Assembly (NCBI RefSeq): GCF_014640635.1
Contig: NZ_BMHI01000009.1
Span: 1-64,000, forward strand
Direction: 5' to 3'
Source of the DNA: Flexivirga endophytica
GTDB lineage: Bacteria; Actinomycetota; Actinomycetes; Actinomycetales; Dermatophilaceae
DNA length: 64,000 bases
Shown: piece after piece, positions 8,646 to 17,099 of the stretch
Numbering within the stretch: the stretch's first letter is position 1
Layout of the letters: each line of letters begins with the position of its first letter
Position numbers and translations under genes: made by a program
Notes under the pieces: model-generated
The model's input: the letters and a program-made list of their open reading frames with translations, nothing else
Told to the model about the DNA's origin: nothing
Databases searched by the model: none

Positions 8646-10586
8646 TTACTTGGTGACCGCGTCCAACCAGGCGGTGCCGGCCGGGGAGCCGACGCCGGTC
8701 ACGTCGTCATACCCCTGCCGCACATGGATCGTGAGCGGCTCGTCGTCGTCGAACGACCGGGCGGTGTAGCTGTAACCGTCCGCAGCGTCCACACCGTTGA
8801 CGTAGTCGACTCGGATGGTGCCTGGGTATGCCGCGCGCTGGTCCTTCGTGATGTCGTTCGACGCCGCGCTGGCGCCGTACAACGTCGGGTTGGCCAGGCC
8901 GTAGGCGCCGTGGTTCTGGACGGCGAGCGCCCACATGCCGGCGAACAACGGCGACGCGAGACTGGTGCCACCGATCCGGTATTCGGAATAATCGCTGTGC
9001 CCGTCGGGGAACAGCTGGGTCTGTCCCACGAGCATGCCCGTCGTCGGGTCGGCGAGAGCAGCGACGTCCGGGACGGTCCGCATCGCCGGGCCGCCGTAGA
9101 CCTGACTGATCGAGTTGGGCACGACGCCCTTCTGGTAGGCGGGCTGGGCGAACAACCGAGAGGTGCCACCGCCGGCGCCATACATGTAGGTGCCGGGCTG
9201 CGGCGGCGTCCAGGCGCCGTCCTTCAGCGTGCTCTTGCCCGTTTGCCAGCCGAGTTCGAAGATGCGCGAGTTGGTCTGGCTCACACCCAGCGAGGTGCCG
9301 CCGACCGCCGTCACGTAGGGGCTCGACGCAGGCCAGTCCGGTGTCGGCGTCGCGCCGGCGACACCGCCGGTCTCGTCACCGTCGTCACCGGAGCTGAAGA
9401 ACAGGCTGATGCCCTCGGCGGCAGCCTGCATCTGGGTGTCCAGTTGGGGCTTGATGTAGCCCTTCGGCAACGCCTCGCCGCCATACCCGTAGGAGTTGCT
9501 GACGACGTCGGCCAGGTGCTTGTCGACGACCTTGTTCATGATCGCGTCGAGGTCGCGGTAGTTGTTCGGTGCGCCGATGTAGACGAGGTTGGCGCCGGGT
9601 GCCATGGTGTGCACGGCCTCGAGGTCGAGCGCTTCCTCGCCGGCCCAGCCCTGCGGGTCCTGCTTCTTGTTGACCGCCCGGTTGTAGGTGCCCGGCGGGA
9701 CGACCTCCTTGAGGTTCGGCTTCGGCAGGCCGTGCTTGGCCGAATAGGTCTCCAGGTCCTGCTTCATCGTGGGTGAGGCGTAGGCGTCGATCACGCCGAC
9801 CGTCACTCCCGAGCCGTCGTTGCCGGACGCGATCGGACCGGACATGCCATAGGCGCCCTGCAGTTGGGCGCCGGCGTAGCCGCACGGGGCGAAGGTCGAG
9901 GGGCTGCTCGGCAGCGTCGTGCCGTCCGGTGTGGCGGTGTTCGCGACCGTCTTCTCGCCCCAGTATGCCGAGCACGGCTGCGCGTTCTTGAAGACCGGAG
10001 GCGCAGGCACGACGTTGGCGCGGGCCAGCGTGGCCGACTCGTCCAGTCCGATGACGGCCTCGACGGCGCCCGCGGACGTCGGCACACTCAGCGGTGTCGT
10101 GTTCGCACGCAGCCGGTGCCCCTGGAAGGAGTACTCGGCGAAGCCGGTGTGGAACATCTTCGCGGCGTTCGAGACGGTCGTGGTCGCCTCGACGTACTTG
10201 TTGTTGCCCGGAACACTGCCGACGTGTGCGCCCTGGGACTTCAGCCAGGAACTCACCGCGGAGACCTGGCCGGCGGTCGGGGAGAACTTCTTGCGGTATT
10301 GCGCCGGGGTGAGGAACTTGCCGTAGAGGGCGTTCCCGGGTGTGGAGACGGCGAGCGCGTAGGAGGACGCGTCGGCCTTGTTGGGCAGGTAGACCCGGAA
10401 GGTGACCTTCTCGGCGCCGTGGGCGGAGCCGACCTTGTGCGCCGAGGTCGCCCAGGGCGCCTGCGATCCGGTGAGTGTGCTGCGGCCGTTCGCGGGCGCG
10501 GCGTGCGCGCCTGCGGCACCAACGCTCGCCAGTGCGGTGGCGCCGGCGATGGCCATCAGTGTGCGAAGTGTTCGAGTGCGTGACAC
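8646..10586 (-). CDS. Secreted S53 family peptidase (sedolisin/kumamolisin type) with pro-domain
   Basis: A 646-residue secreted serine-carboxyl peptidase. A signal peptide (residues 1-30, ending AGAHA) is followed by a pro-kumamolisin activation domain (about 50-185) and the sedolisin catalytic domain. The catalytic Glu and Asp lie in GEEALDLEAV (near 315), the oxyanion Asp in SSGDDGD (near 400), and the nucleophile in GGTSLASPL (near 540). Family enzymes autoprocess and work at acid pH outside the cell. GTG 10586 is preferred over ATG 10598: it is preceded by GGGAG at a 5-nt spacing, while the ATG overlaps that ribosome binding site. A second S53 enzyme lies at 24128. Confidence 0.93.
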   Translation of the reverse strand: MSRTRTLRTLMAIAGATALASVGAAGAHAAPANGRSTLTGSQAPWATSAHKVGSAHGAEKVTFRVYLPNKADASSYALAVSTPGNALYGKFLTPAQYRKKFSPTAGQVSAVSSWLKSQGAHVGSVPGNNKYVEATTTVSNAAKMFHTGFAEYSFQGHRLRANTTPLSVPTSAGAVEAVIGLDESATLARANVVPAPPVFKNAQPCSAYWGEKTVANTATPDGTTLPSSPSTFAPCGYAGAQLQGAYGMSGPIASGNDGSGVTVGVIDAYASPTMKQDLETYSAKHGLPKPNLKEVVPPGTYNRAVNKKQDPQGWAGEEALDLEAVHTMAPGANLVYIGAPNNYRDLDAIMNKVVDKHLADVVSNSYGYGGEALPKGYIKPQLDTQMQAAAEGISLFFSSGDDGDETGGVAGATPTPDWPASSPYVTAVGGTSLGVSQTNSRIFELGWQTGKSTLKDGAWTPPQPGTYMYGAGGGTSRLFAQPAYQKGVVPNSISQVYGGPAMRTVPDVAALADPTTGMLVGQTQLFPDGHSDYSEYRIGGTSLASPLFAGMWALAVQNHGAYGLANPTLYGASAASNDITKDQRAAYPGTIRVDYVNGVDAADGYSYTARSFDDDEPLTIHVRQGYDDVTGVGSPAGTAWLDAVTK

Positions 10587-10789
10587 GAGAACTCCCAATC
10601 AAGGAAAGGAGCGGCTCTCCCCGAGTCGAGTCGCGGTCGTCACGGCGGACGACCGTCAGACATTGTGCGCCCATGTGGGCGGTAACGGCGGAAAGTGCGC
10701 GAAATTGCCCTCACTTTTCTGCAGGGACCGCACTGGTGGCTGCTGCATCAATGGCAGGCCGGCGAGGACTGCCGGAGTAACGTCAGTTC

Positions 10790-11596
10790 ATGGCAGAGGG
10801 TGGCGCGGCCTTCGTCGGATCGATTCCGACCACGTACGAGCGACTGCTCGTGCCGTTGATCTTCGCCGAGCCGGCGCGCCACCTGGCGGCGACCGTGTTG
10901 GCGACACACCCTCGCGACATCCTCGAAACCTGTGCTGGCACAGGTGTTCTCACCCGACAGCTGGTTGCCGAAGGCGACGCTTACATCACCGCGACCGATC
11001 TGAGCGCACCGATGCTGCGCACCGCGCTGTCGCTGTGCGGGTCGGACCGGGTGACCTGGCAAGTGGCCGACGCGATGGACCTGCCGTTCGGTCCCGGGTC
11101 GTTCGACGTCGTGGCGTGCCAGTTCGGCGCGATGTTCTTCCCCGACAAGCCGCGTGGGTATGCCGAGGCGCTGCGTGTGCTCCGACCCGGTGGCTCGCTC
11201 GTCTTCAGCGTCTGGGACCGCATCGAGGAGAGCCCGTCGTGGCAGATCGTCGATGCGGCGATCAACGCCGTCGCCGGCGATGTGCCGGTGCGGTTCCTGC
11301 GGCGGGCGCCATACAGCTATTTCGACCGGGACCTGATCCGGCGACATCTGGAAATCGCCGGGTTCGGCGATGTCGCCATCGAAAACCTCACCGGCACAAG
11401 CAGATCCACGCCGGAAGAGACTGCCGAGGCGATCTGCCAGGGGACGCCGTTGCGTATGGCGCTCGCGACGCACCCGACCCTCAGCGTGCAGCAGGCGACA
11501 CAACACGCGACGCGGGCGCTGCGCGACGCGTACGGTGTCGGCCCTTTCGAGGCGCCGATCGGCTGGCTGCAGATCAGCGCCGGGTCAGCGTCCTAG
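10790..11596 (+). CDS. SAM-dependent methyltransferase (class I, Methyltransf_11 type)
   Basis: A 268-residue protein with the SAM-binding motif I ILETCAGTGVLTRQL (about residues 44-58), the acidic residue after strand 2 (ITATDLS), and post-motif PFGPGSFDVVACQFGAMFF. The fold is that of small-molecule methyltransferases of the UbiE/Methyltransf_11 group; the substrate is not identifiable. It stands alone, divergent from the S53 peptidase, and its 3' end overlaps the convergent small secreted protein by 12 nt. Confidence 0.87.
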   Translation: MAEGGAAFVGSIPTTYERLLVPLIFAEPARHLAATVLATHPRDILETCAGTGVLTRQLVAEGDAYITATDLSAPMLRTALSLCGSDRVTWQVADAMDLPFGPGSFDVVACQFGAMFFPDKPRGYAEALRVLRPGGSLVFSVWDRIEESPSWQIVDAAINAVAGDVPVRFLRRAPYSYFDRDLIRRHLEIAGFGDVAIENLTGTSRSTPEETAEAICQGTPLRMALATHPTLSVQQATQHATRALRDAYGVGPFEAPIGWLQISAGSAS

Positions 11597-11959
11597 CACC
11601 GCGACGATCGTCACGGTCATGCCGGAGCCGGACTCATCGGTGCCGTTGCACGTGACTGTCGTCTGCTGGGGATGCGCGGCGCCCTGGTCGACGACGGTCG
11701 ATCCGTCCGGGGCGGTGAAGGTGATCGAGACCGGGATCAGGTGGCCCCTCCCGCCGGACACGATCTGTGCTGCCGCGTGGGCGCTGTCACCGGCGACGAC
11801 GAGGAGTTGCTCGCCGTCGCAGGTCACCGGGATCTGGATGCCCAGATGGCTGTTGCTGTTCGGCGCCGGAGTGCCGGAAGCGTGTGCGGCGGTGACGGGT
11901 CCGGCGAGCGTGGTGAGCGCGGCAATGCTGCCGAGAGCTGCGAGAGTCTGGAGTTTCAT
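11585..11959 (-). CDS. Small secreted protein of unknown function
   Basis: A 124-residue protein with a typical signal peptide (MKLQTLAALGSIAALTTLAG, cleavage near AHA-SG). The mature domain is about 95 residues with two Cys (VTCDG, VTCNG) that could form a disulfide in a beta-rich fold. I recognise no family. AGGGAAT lies upstream of the ATG at 11959. It follows the membrane protein gene at 11980-12630 by 20 nt and is probably co-transcribed with it. Confidence 0.72.
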   Translation of the reverse strand: MKLQTLAALGSIAALTTLAGPVTAAHASGTPAPNSNSHLGIQIPVTCDGEQLLVVAGDSAHAAAQIVSGGRGHLIPVSITFTAPDGSTVVDQGAAHPQQTTVTCNGTDESGSGMTVTIVAVLGR

Positions 11960-11979
11960 GATGCGGATTCCCTTCGATT

Positions 11980-12630
11980 TCAGGTGGGTTGGGGGAGAGC
12001 GTCGGTTGCCGACCGAGTGGCGCCCAGGGTGCTCCGACGGGTGAGGACGATTGCGACGGCGGCATACCAGAGCGTGATCACGGCCATCGGCAGCAACGTG
12101 TTGGCCAGCATCAACACTGCTGCTGGGAAGCCGGCTGTCGCCAGCCAGCGGGGGAGCAGCCGGGTGTGCCATGCGGCGGTCGAGAGTGCGGCGGCCAGCA
12201 CGGCGGCGGCGAACGCGCAGACCGACACCAACGTGGCGTAGGCAGGTCCGGCGCCATACATCAGCGCCCGGGTGGGTTTCGCGTCGAACATGTCGACGGC
12301 CACCGGTGCCGCCAGCCACATCGCGCCGCCGATCATGGTCAGGATCGCCCACGCGGTGCCGGCGGTGTGTGCGACCTTCGCGCTGACCGGGCCCGCCCCG
12401 GCCTGCTCGATGCGGACCGCGAGCACGGCCGCGAAGACCAGCAGCAGCGTGCCGCCGAGGGCGATCGAAGCGCCCGAGACGATCCATCGGGCGGTGCCGT
12501 TGTCGGCGAACCACTGCGCGACCTGCGCGTCGTCATAGCTGCCGTTCGGGAAGTTGTCGATTGCGAGACCGAAGATGACGCCGGCGATGCCGCCGACCCC
12601 CGTCAACGGTGCGAGTCTGGAGAGTTGCAT
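11980..12630 (-). CDS. Polytopic membrane protein (DUF4386-like)
   Basis: A 216-residue protein with about six hydrophobic segments: SRLAPLTGVGGIAGVIFG, IVSGASIALGGTLLLVFAAVLAV and four more. No catalytic motif is visible. Length and topology resemble DUF4386-type proteins, but the assignment is loose. It heads a two-gene unit with the secreted protein and is divergent from the two-component system at 12772-14585, which may regulate it. Confidence 0.72.
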   Translation of the reverse strand: MQLSRLAPLTGVGGIAGVIFGLAIDNFPNGSYDDAQVAQWFADNGTARWIVSGASIALGGTLLLVFAAVLAVRIEQAGAGPVSAKVAHTAGTAWAILTMIGGAMWLAAPVAVDMFDAKPTRALMYGAGPAYATLVSVCAFAAAVLAAALSTAAWHTRLLPRWLATAGFPAAVLMLANTLLPMAVITLWYAAVAIVLTRRSTLGATRSATDALPQPT

Positions 12631-12771
12631 GAGCTCGTCCTTTCAGTGGAAGTGCGGCTCACGCTAGGAGCGGGCCGGTGTGGCGCGCGTCGTCCCGCGG
12701 ATCGAAACCGGCCGGCCGGTGTCCATCGCAAGATCGACGCCCGGGCTGGTCCGGCGGCGCTACCTTCGGGC

Positions 12772-13923
12772 ATGCGGATGTTGCGAAGACACGGGTTGGA
12801 CATCGCGCTGTGCGCGTTGGCCGCCGCGGTGCTCGCAACCTCGCTGGGTGACCGGGTCGCCAACGCGCGGTACGGCGCAACGCTGATGGCCGTCGCGCTG
12901 CTCGTCCTGCTCGGTCGGGGACGTCGGCCGCCGCTCGCGTCGGTCATCGGGTTCGCCATCATCGCCGCCGGCGGCCGGATCATGCCGCAGATCACCAGCG
13001 TGATGTTCCTGGCGATCCTGGCCAGCTTCGCGGTGGCGGGTATCGCTGTGCGCAGGGCGGCGGCCGTCGCCGGGTGGGTGGCCGGCTGCGTAGCGCTGTT
13101 GATCGCCATGGTCGGCAATCCGTATGTCGAAGGTGCCGGCGACGTCATACTCACGCTCACCTTCTGCACGGTGATTTGGGCCGCCTCGATGGCTGCCGCC
13201 GAGTGGGGCCGGCAGGCGGGCCGCGCCCACGCGCGCGCCGAGGGGATCGCGTCGACGCGCGACCGTGACGTGGCTGCGGCGACGATCCACGAACGGGCCC
13301 GGATCGCAGGCGAATTGCACGATGTGGTCAGTCACGGGCTGTCGATCGTGATCCTGCAGACGGTCGCCGCCCGGATGTCGTTGCGGGACGACGGCGATCC
13401 GGTGCCCGAGACCGACCGCCGCCTAAGCATCGTGGAGAACAGCGCCCGCGATGCTCTCGATGACATGCGGCGGTTGCTGGATCTGCTGCGGGCGACCGAC
13501 CTGAGCGCTGCTGGCGGCGAGCTGACCCCGAGTGTGGGCTTGGACCAGGTGCCGGCGCTGGTCGAGCAGGGCAGGCTCGCGGGTGTCCGGCTCGACGCCA
13601 CGATCGACCGGAGTGGACCGCCGCTCTCGCCGGGGCTGGACGCGGCGGCATACCGCATCGTGCAGGAGGCGATCACCAACGTCATCAAGCACGCCCCCGA
13701 TGCGGCGACGTCCCTGCTCGTCCGCTCGGACACCGCGCTGCTCGAGGTCGCTGTGGAAAGCGTCGGCGCCGCACCGGCTCACCCCGCGACGCAACCCGAT
13801 GGCGGCTACGGGCTGATCGGGATGCGCCAGCGTGCCGAGTTGTATGGCGGCAGGCTCGACGCTGGGCCGTGCAGCGGTGGATTCACTGTGCGCGCGCGCT
13901 TTCCGCTGGGCCGGGCGCAATGA
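12772..13923 (+). CDS. Sensor histidine kinase (HisKA_3/NarL-system type)
   Basis: A 383-residue membrane sensor. The N-terminal third has four to five helices (about 8-135). The dimerisation/phosphoacceptor segment is ERARIAGELHDVVSHGLS with the phospho-accepting His near 182. The HATPase_c domain carries N-box EAITNVIKHA near 302 and G-box GYGLIGMRQRAELYGG near 345. ATG 12772 or 12778 starts just before the first helix; the frame is open much further upstream but overlaps the divergent gene. Its stop overlaps the response-regulator start (ATGA), so the two are coupled. Confidence 0.93.
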   Translation: MRMLRRHGLDIALCALAAAVLATSLGDRVANARYGATLMAVALLVLLGRGRRPPLASVIGFAIIAAGGRIMPQITSVMFLAILASFAVAGIAVRRAAAVAGWVAGCVALLIAMVGNPYVEGAGDVILTLTFCTVIWAASMAAAEWGRQAGRAHARAEGIASTRDRDVAAATIHERARIAGELHDVVSHGLSIVILQTVAARMSLRDDGDPVPETDRRLSIVENSARDALDDMRRLLDLLRATDLSAAGGELTPSVGLDQVPALVEQGRLAGVRLDATIDRSGPPLSPGLDAAAYRIVQEAITNVIKHAPDAATSLLVRSDTALLEVAVESVGAAPAHPATQPDGGYGLIGMRQRAELYGGRLDAGPCSGGFTVRARFPLGRAQ

Positions 13924-14585
13924 CCACGGTGCTGCTCGCAGACGACCAGGCGTTGGTGCGCGACGGCTTCCGGGCGATCATCGATCGCGAAGCGGACCTG
14001 TCCGTGGTCGCCGAGGCGTGCGACGGTGTCGAGGCCGTCGAGCTCAGCCGTCGGCTGCGACCCGAGGTGGTGCTGATGGACATCCGGATGCCGCGGCTCG
14101 ACGGGCTGACGGCGACGCGCAGACTGCTGGAGCAGTCGCAGTCGCCGAAGGTGCTGGTGCTGACCACGTTCGACCGCAACGACTGGGTCTATGAGGCGTT
14201 GCATGCGGGCGCAAGTGGCTTCCTGCTCAAGGACGTTCGCGCCAGCCAGCTGACCGATGCCATCCGGACCGTTGCCGCCGGTGAGACGATGCTCGCGCCG
14301 TCGATCACAGGGCGCTTCATCGCCGACTATCTGACGCGACACGGCATACCCGACCCGGACCCGAAGGCGATCGCGCTGTCGCAGCGGGAGCGAGAAGTGT
14401 TGCGGCGCATCGCATTGGGCGAGTCCAACGCCGAGATCGCCGGGCAGCTCTACCTCGGGGTGTCCACGGTGAAGACCTACGTCAACCGATTGCTCACCAA
14501 GCTGGATCTGCGGGACCGCACGCAGGCCGCGGTGTTCGCCTACGAGCACGGCATCGTCATACCGGGGCACGCGCGGGAGGGCTGA
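13920..14585 (+). CDS. NarL/FixJ-family response regulator
   Basis: A 221-residue protein. The receiver domain has acidic pocket LADDQ (residues 6-10), phosphoacceptor Asp near 54 (LMDIRMP), Thr in LTTFD and Lys in LLKDV. The LuxR-type helix-turn-helix follows at about 155-215 (LSQREREVLRRIALGESNAE). It is the cognate partner of the preceding kinase, sharing a 4-nt ATGA overlap. Targets are unknown; the divergent membrane/secreted pair is the obvious candidate. Confidence 0.95.
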   Translation: MTTVLLADDQALVRDGFRAIIDREADLSVVAEACDGVEAVELSRRLRPEVVLMDIRMPRLDGLTATRRLLEQSQSPKVLVLTTFDRNDWVYEALHAGASGFLLKDVRASQLTDAIRTVAAGETMLAPSITGRFIADYLTRHGIPDPDPKAIALSQREREVLRRIALGESNAEIAGQLYLGVSTVKTYVNRLLTKLDLRDRTQAAVFAYEHGIVIPGHAREG

Positions 14586-14594
14586 CGGCGGACG

Positions 14595-15149
14595 TCAGCG
14601 CGCCAGGTGCGTCCGCATCATCGCGATGAACTCCTCGATGGCGGCGTCGGACGCTGCCCGGTCGCCGTCGACGAGCATGTCGAACATCAGCCCCTGGCCG
14701 ACGGCGAGCGTGAGTCGGGCGAGCCGTCGCGCTGTCGGCGCGTCGGTCAGCTGGGCGTATGCCGCCTCGAATGCCGCCTGGGTGCGCGTGACGAAGGCGT
14801 CTCCCAGGTCGCGCGCATAGGGCTTGCCGTACATCGCGTGCGAGGACAGTTCGAAGTAGAGCGCGCCGAAGGTCTGCGCGTGCTGCGCGGTGATCCGCCA
14901 GTTCTCCCGGCCCGCCTCGAACGGGTCGGGTTCGCTCGCGAAGAGCTCGGTCAGCATCGCCGCATCGGCCTCGATGACCGACTCGATGACCGCGACCAGC
15001 AGGTCCTCCCGCGAGCCGAAGTGGTAGTGCAACATCCGCTGGCTGGTGCCGATGGCGGTGGCGAGTGTACGCAGGCTGGTGTCGCGCACGCCGTGCTCGG
15101 CGAAATAGCCGATCGCCTTCTGCAGCAGCTCTTCTCGAGGTTCGGCCAC
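14595..15149 (-). CDS. TetR-family repressor
   Basis: A 184-residue protein with an N-terminal TetR helix-turn-helix (about 8-52, TSLRTLATAIGTSQRMLHYH) and a helical ligand domain. It lies directly behind the SRPBCC gene (3-nt gap), so the two form one transcript. A palindrome at 15571-15588 overlaps the first gene's start and is a good autoregulatory operator. Confidence 0.92.
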   Translation of the reverse strand: MAEPREELLQKAIGYFAEHGVRDTSLRTLATAIGTSQRMLHYHFGSREDLLVAVIESVIEADAAMLTELFASEPDPFEAGRENWRITAQHAQTFGALYFELSSHAMYGKPYARDLGDAFVTRTQAAFEAAYAQLTDAPTARRLARLTLAVGQGLMFDMLVDGDRAASDAAIEEFIAMMRTHLAR

Positions 15150-15152
15150 GCC

Positions 15153-15572
15153 TCAGTCCTGCTCGGCGAGGCGCGCGATGGTCTCGCCCTCTGATTGCAT
15201 CATCCGGCGCGCTTTTCCGGACAGCAGCGGCCGGAGGACCCAGGCCAACGGCCCTGACCATTCGATGCCGAGCAGGATCCGGTGGCCATCACCGTCCGAC
15301 TCGATGTCGTGTATGCCGGTCGTCCGGACGCCGGGCACGCGACCGACCCAGGTGAAGCCGTGCTCCGGCTCCCAGCGGGTGATCTCGTAGACGGCCTTGG
15401 CCAGGCCGGGCTGGCGCACTTCGAAGCAGCTGCCGACGTTCGTCGGTGTCGGCCCGCCCACGTGCCGCACCGACTGGAAGGTCGGCAGGTGATCGCCCCA
15501 GTGCTCCACGTCGCGGAGGTACCGCCACAACCGGTCCGCGCTCGCGGACGATGACTCGCTGATCCGCATCAT
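15153..15572 (-). CDS. SRPBCC-fold protein (polyketide cyclase/START-like)
   Basis: A 139-residue single-domain protein with the family opening SSSASADRLWRYLRDVEHW, a hydrophobic-pocket beta sheet, and a C-terminal helix (RPLLSGKARRMMQSEGETIA). SRPBCC proteins bind small hydrophobic ligands; the ligand is unknown. Two in-frame ATGs (15572, 15569) abut the palindrome at 15571-15588, leaving no room for a leader, so the mRNA is probably leaderless. It is the first gene of the operon with tetR. Confidence 0.85.
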   Translation of the reverse strand: MMRISESSSASADRLWRYLRDVEHWGDHLPTFQSVRHVGGPTPTNVGSCFEVRQPGLAKAVYEITRWEPEHGFTWVGRVPGVRTTGIHDIESDGDGHRILLGIEWSGPLAWVLRPLLSGKARRMMQSEGETIARLAEQD

Positions 15573-15588
15573 GTATCAAATGATACAT
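15571..15588. promoter_or_regulatory. Candidate TetR operator over the SRPBCC gene start
   Basis: ATGTATCAAATGATACAT has 8-bp arms ATGTATCA/TGATACAT around AA, and is AT-rich against the local background. It overlaps the start codon of the SRPBCC-tetR operon by 2 nt, so a bound repressor would block initiation. Confidence 0.65.
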
Positions 15589-15622
15589 GGCGGGGCTCGG
15601 CAGCGGGTGCGACCATGCAGCC

Positions 15623-16603
15623 ATGGCGCACCTGACAGCTGGCCCGGCATACCTCGACTACCGCGGACGCGACGACGTCCGCAGCGGCGGAGCACGGATG
15701 ATCCCGATCTCCACGCCCTCCGGATCCTTCCGGGTCTGGACCAAACGGGTCGGCAACAACCCGGACCTCAAGCTGTTGCTGTTGCACGGAGGACCGGGAT
15801 GCACGCACGAGTACTTCGAGTGCTGCGACAGCTTCCTGCCCGCGGCCGGGGTCGAGTATTACTACTACGACCAGCTCGGATCGACGCGAAGCGATTGTCC
15901 GGACGACGAATCACTCTGGGATCTGGACCGATTCGTCGACGAGGTGGAGCAGGTCCGGATCGCGCTCGGCCTGGACGCGAGCAACTTCGTCCTGCTCGGA
16001 CATTCTTGGGGCGGCATCCTGGCCACGGAGTACGCCCTGCGGCACCAGCAGCACCTCAAGGGTCTGGTCATCTCCAACATGATGTCGAGCGTCCCGGCAT
16101 ACAACGCGTATGCCGAGCGGGTCCTGATGCCGGCCATGGACCACGCGAAGCTCGCACAGATCAAGCAATTGGAGGTTGACGGCGACGTCGACAACCCGCT
16201 GTACGAGCAGTTGCTGCTGGAGCAGCATTACGTCCACCACGTGTTGCGGATGCCGGCGAGCGAATGGCCGGACCCCGCTCAGCGCGGGATGGACCACATC
16301 AACCCGGTCATCTACCGCAAGATGCAGGGTCCGAGCGAGCTCGGCATCGCCAGCGACGCAACTCTGGCGCATTGGGACCGGACTGACGATCTGTCATCAA
16401 TCTCCGTGCCAACACTGGTGATCGGCGCGCAGCACGACACGATGGACCCGGACTTCATGCGGACGATGGCGCAGCGGCTGTCGGATGGGCGCTACCTGCA
16501 CTGTCCTTCCGGCAGTCACATGGCGATGTATGACGACCAGGACGTCTACTTCACCGGCCTGATCGATTTCCTCAGCGATCTGACGGCGGGCAGCGCTCAC
16601 TGA
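15623..16603 (+). CDS. Proline iminopeptidase-family alpha/beta hydrolase (S33)
   Basis: A 326-residue cytoplasmic enzyme with the S33 signature LLLLHGGPGCTHEYF (oxyanion region near residue 56), nucleophile elbow GHSWGG near 127, acidic residue near IGAQHDTMDP, and His in PSGSHMAMYD. Family members cleave N-terminal Pro or other residues from short peptides. ATG 15623 is chosen because YLDYRGRDDVRSGGARMIPI is conserved family sequence; the frame is open to 15587. It overlaps the convergent MarR gene by 7 nt. Confidence 0.9.
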   Translation: MAHLTAGPAYLDYRGRDDVRSGGARMIPISTPSGSFRVWTKRVGNNPDLKLLLLHGGPGCTHEYFECCDSFLPAAGVEYYYYDQLGSTRSDCPDDESLWDLDRFVDEVEQVRIALGLDASNFVLLGHSWGGILATEYALRHQQHLKGLVISNMMSSVPAYNAYAERVLMPAMDHAKLAQIKQLEVDGDVDNPLYEQLLLEQHYVHHVLRMPASEWPDPAQRGMDHINPVIYRKMQGPSELGIASDATLAHWDRTDDLSSISVPTLVIGAQHDTMDPDFMRTMAQRLSDGRYLHCPSGSHMAMYDDQDVYFTGLIDFLSDLTAGSAH

Positions 16604-17022
16604 TAGGGATCGACGATCTCCCGGAGGCGGCCCAGCGACTCCACGAGATCGGCGAACCGGCGGGCTCCCAGATGAGCCTCCCACTCGCGCACGATGGCGC
16701 GCTCCTCACGTCTGGCCACCTGCTGTGCCCGCTTGCCGTGCTCGGCCAGTCGCACCAGACGGGCTCGCGCGTCCGATGGATCCGGCACCCGCTCGACGTA
16801 GCCGCCTACCTCGAGTGCCTCGACGAGGGACCCTGCGCTCTGCTTGGTCAGCTGGGCCTGTTCGGCCAGTTCGGTTGCCCGCGTGCCGTCGGGCCCGATC
16901 CGGGCAGCCAATCGTGCCTGGGACAGCGTCAGGTCGAAACCCGCGGCGTGCAACGCGTCCAGGATGCGGCCCTCGGCGTGCCGATGGGCGATGAACATCA
17001 GCACTGCCGGATGAAGTTGCAT
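16597..17022 (-). CDS. MarR-family regulator
   Basis: A 141-residue winged-helix protein (DNA-binding region about 48-95: RATELAEQAQLTKQSAGSLV, wing DPSDARARLVRL). AGAGGATC precedes the ATG. It is divergent from the MDMPI-like gene, with a shared control region containing a perfect TATAAT for this gene and a palindrome over its transcription start. Confidence 0.92.
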   Translation of the reverse strand: MQLHPAVLMFIAHRHAEGRILDALHAAGFDLTLSQARLAARIGPDGTRATELAEQAQLTKQSAGSLVEALEVGGYVERVPDPSDARARLVRLAEHGKRAQQVARREERAIVREWEAHLGARRFADLVESLGRLREIVDPYQ

Positions 17023-17045
17023 CGAGGATCCTCTTGACGAAATAA

Positions 17046-17089
17046 GTCAGTCTGTCTGACCATTATAGTCAGGGAAGCTTACCAAGCAA
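17046..17089 (-). promoter_or_regulatory. marR promoter and overlapping operator
   Basis: On the minus strand, TTGCTT (17089-17084), a 16-nt spacer and a perfect TATAAT (17067-17062) form a strong promoter. The inverted repeat GTCAGTCTGTCTGAC (17046-17060, arms GTCAG/CTGAC) covers the expected start site, which suggests autorepression by the MarR protein and possibly control of the divergent gene. Confidence 0.6.
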
Positions 17090-17099
17090 GGAGGCGCAG

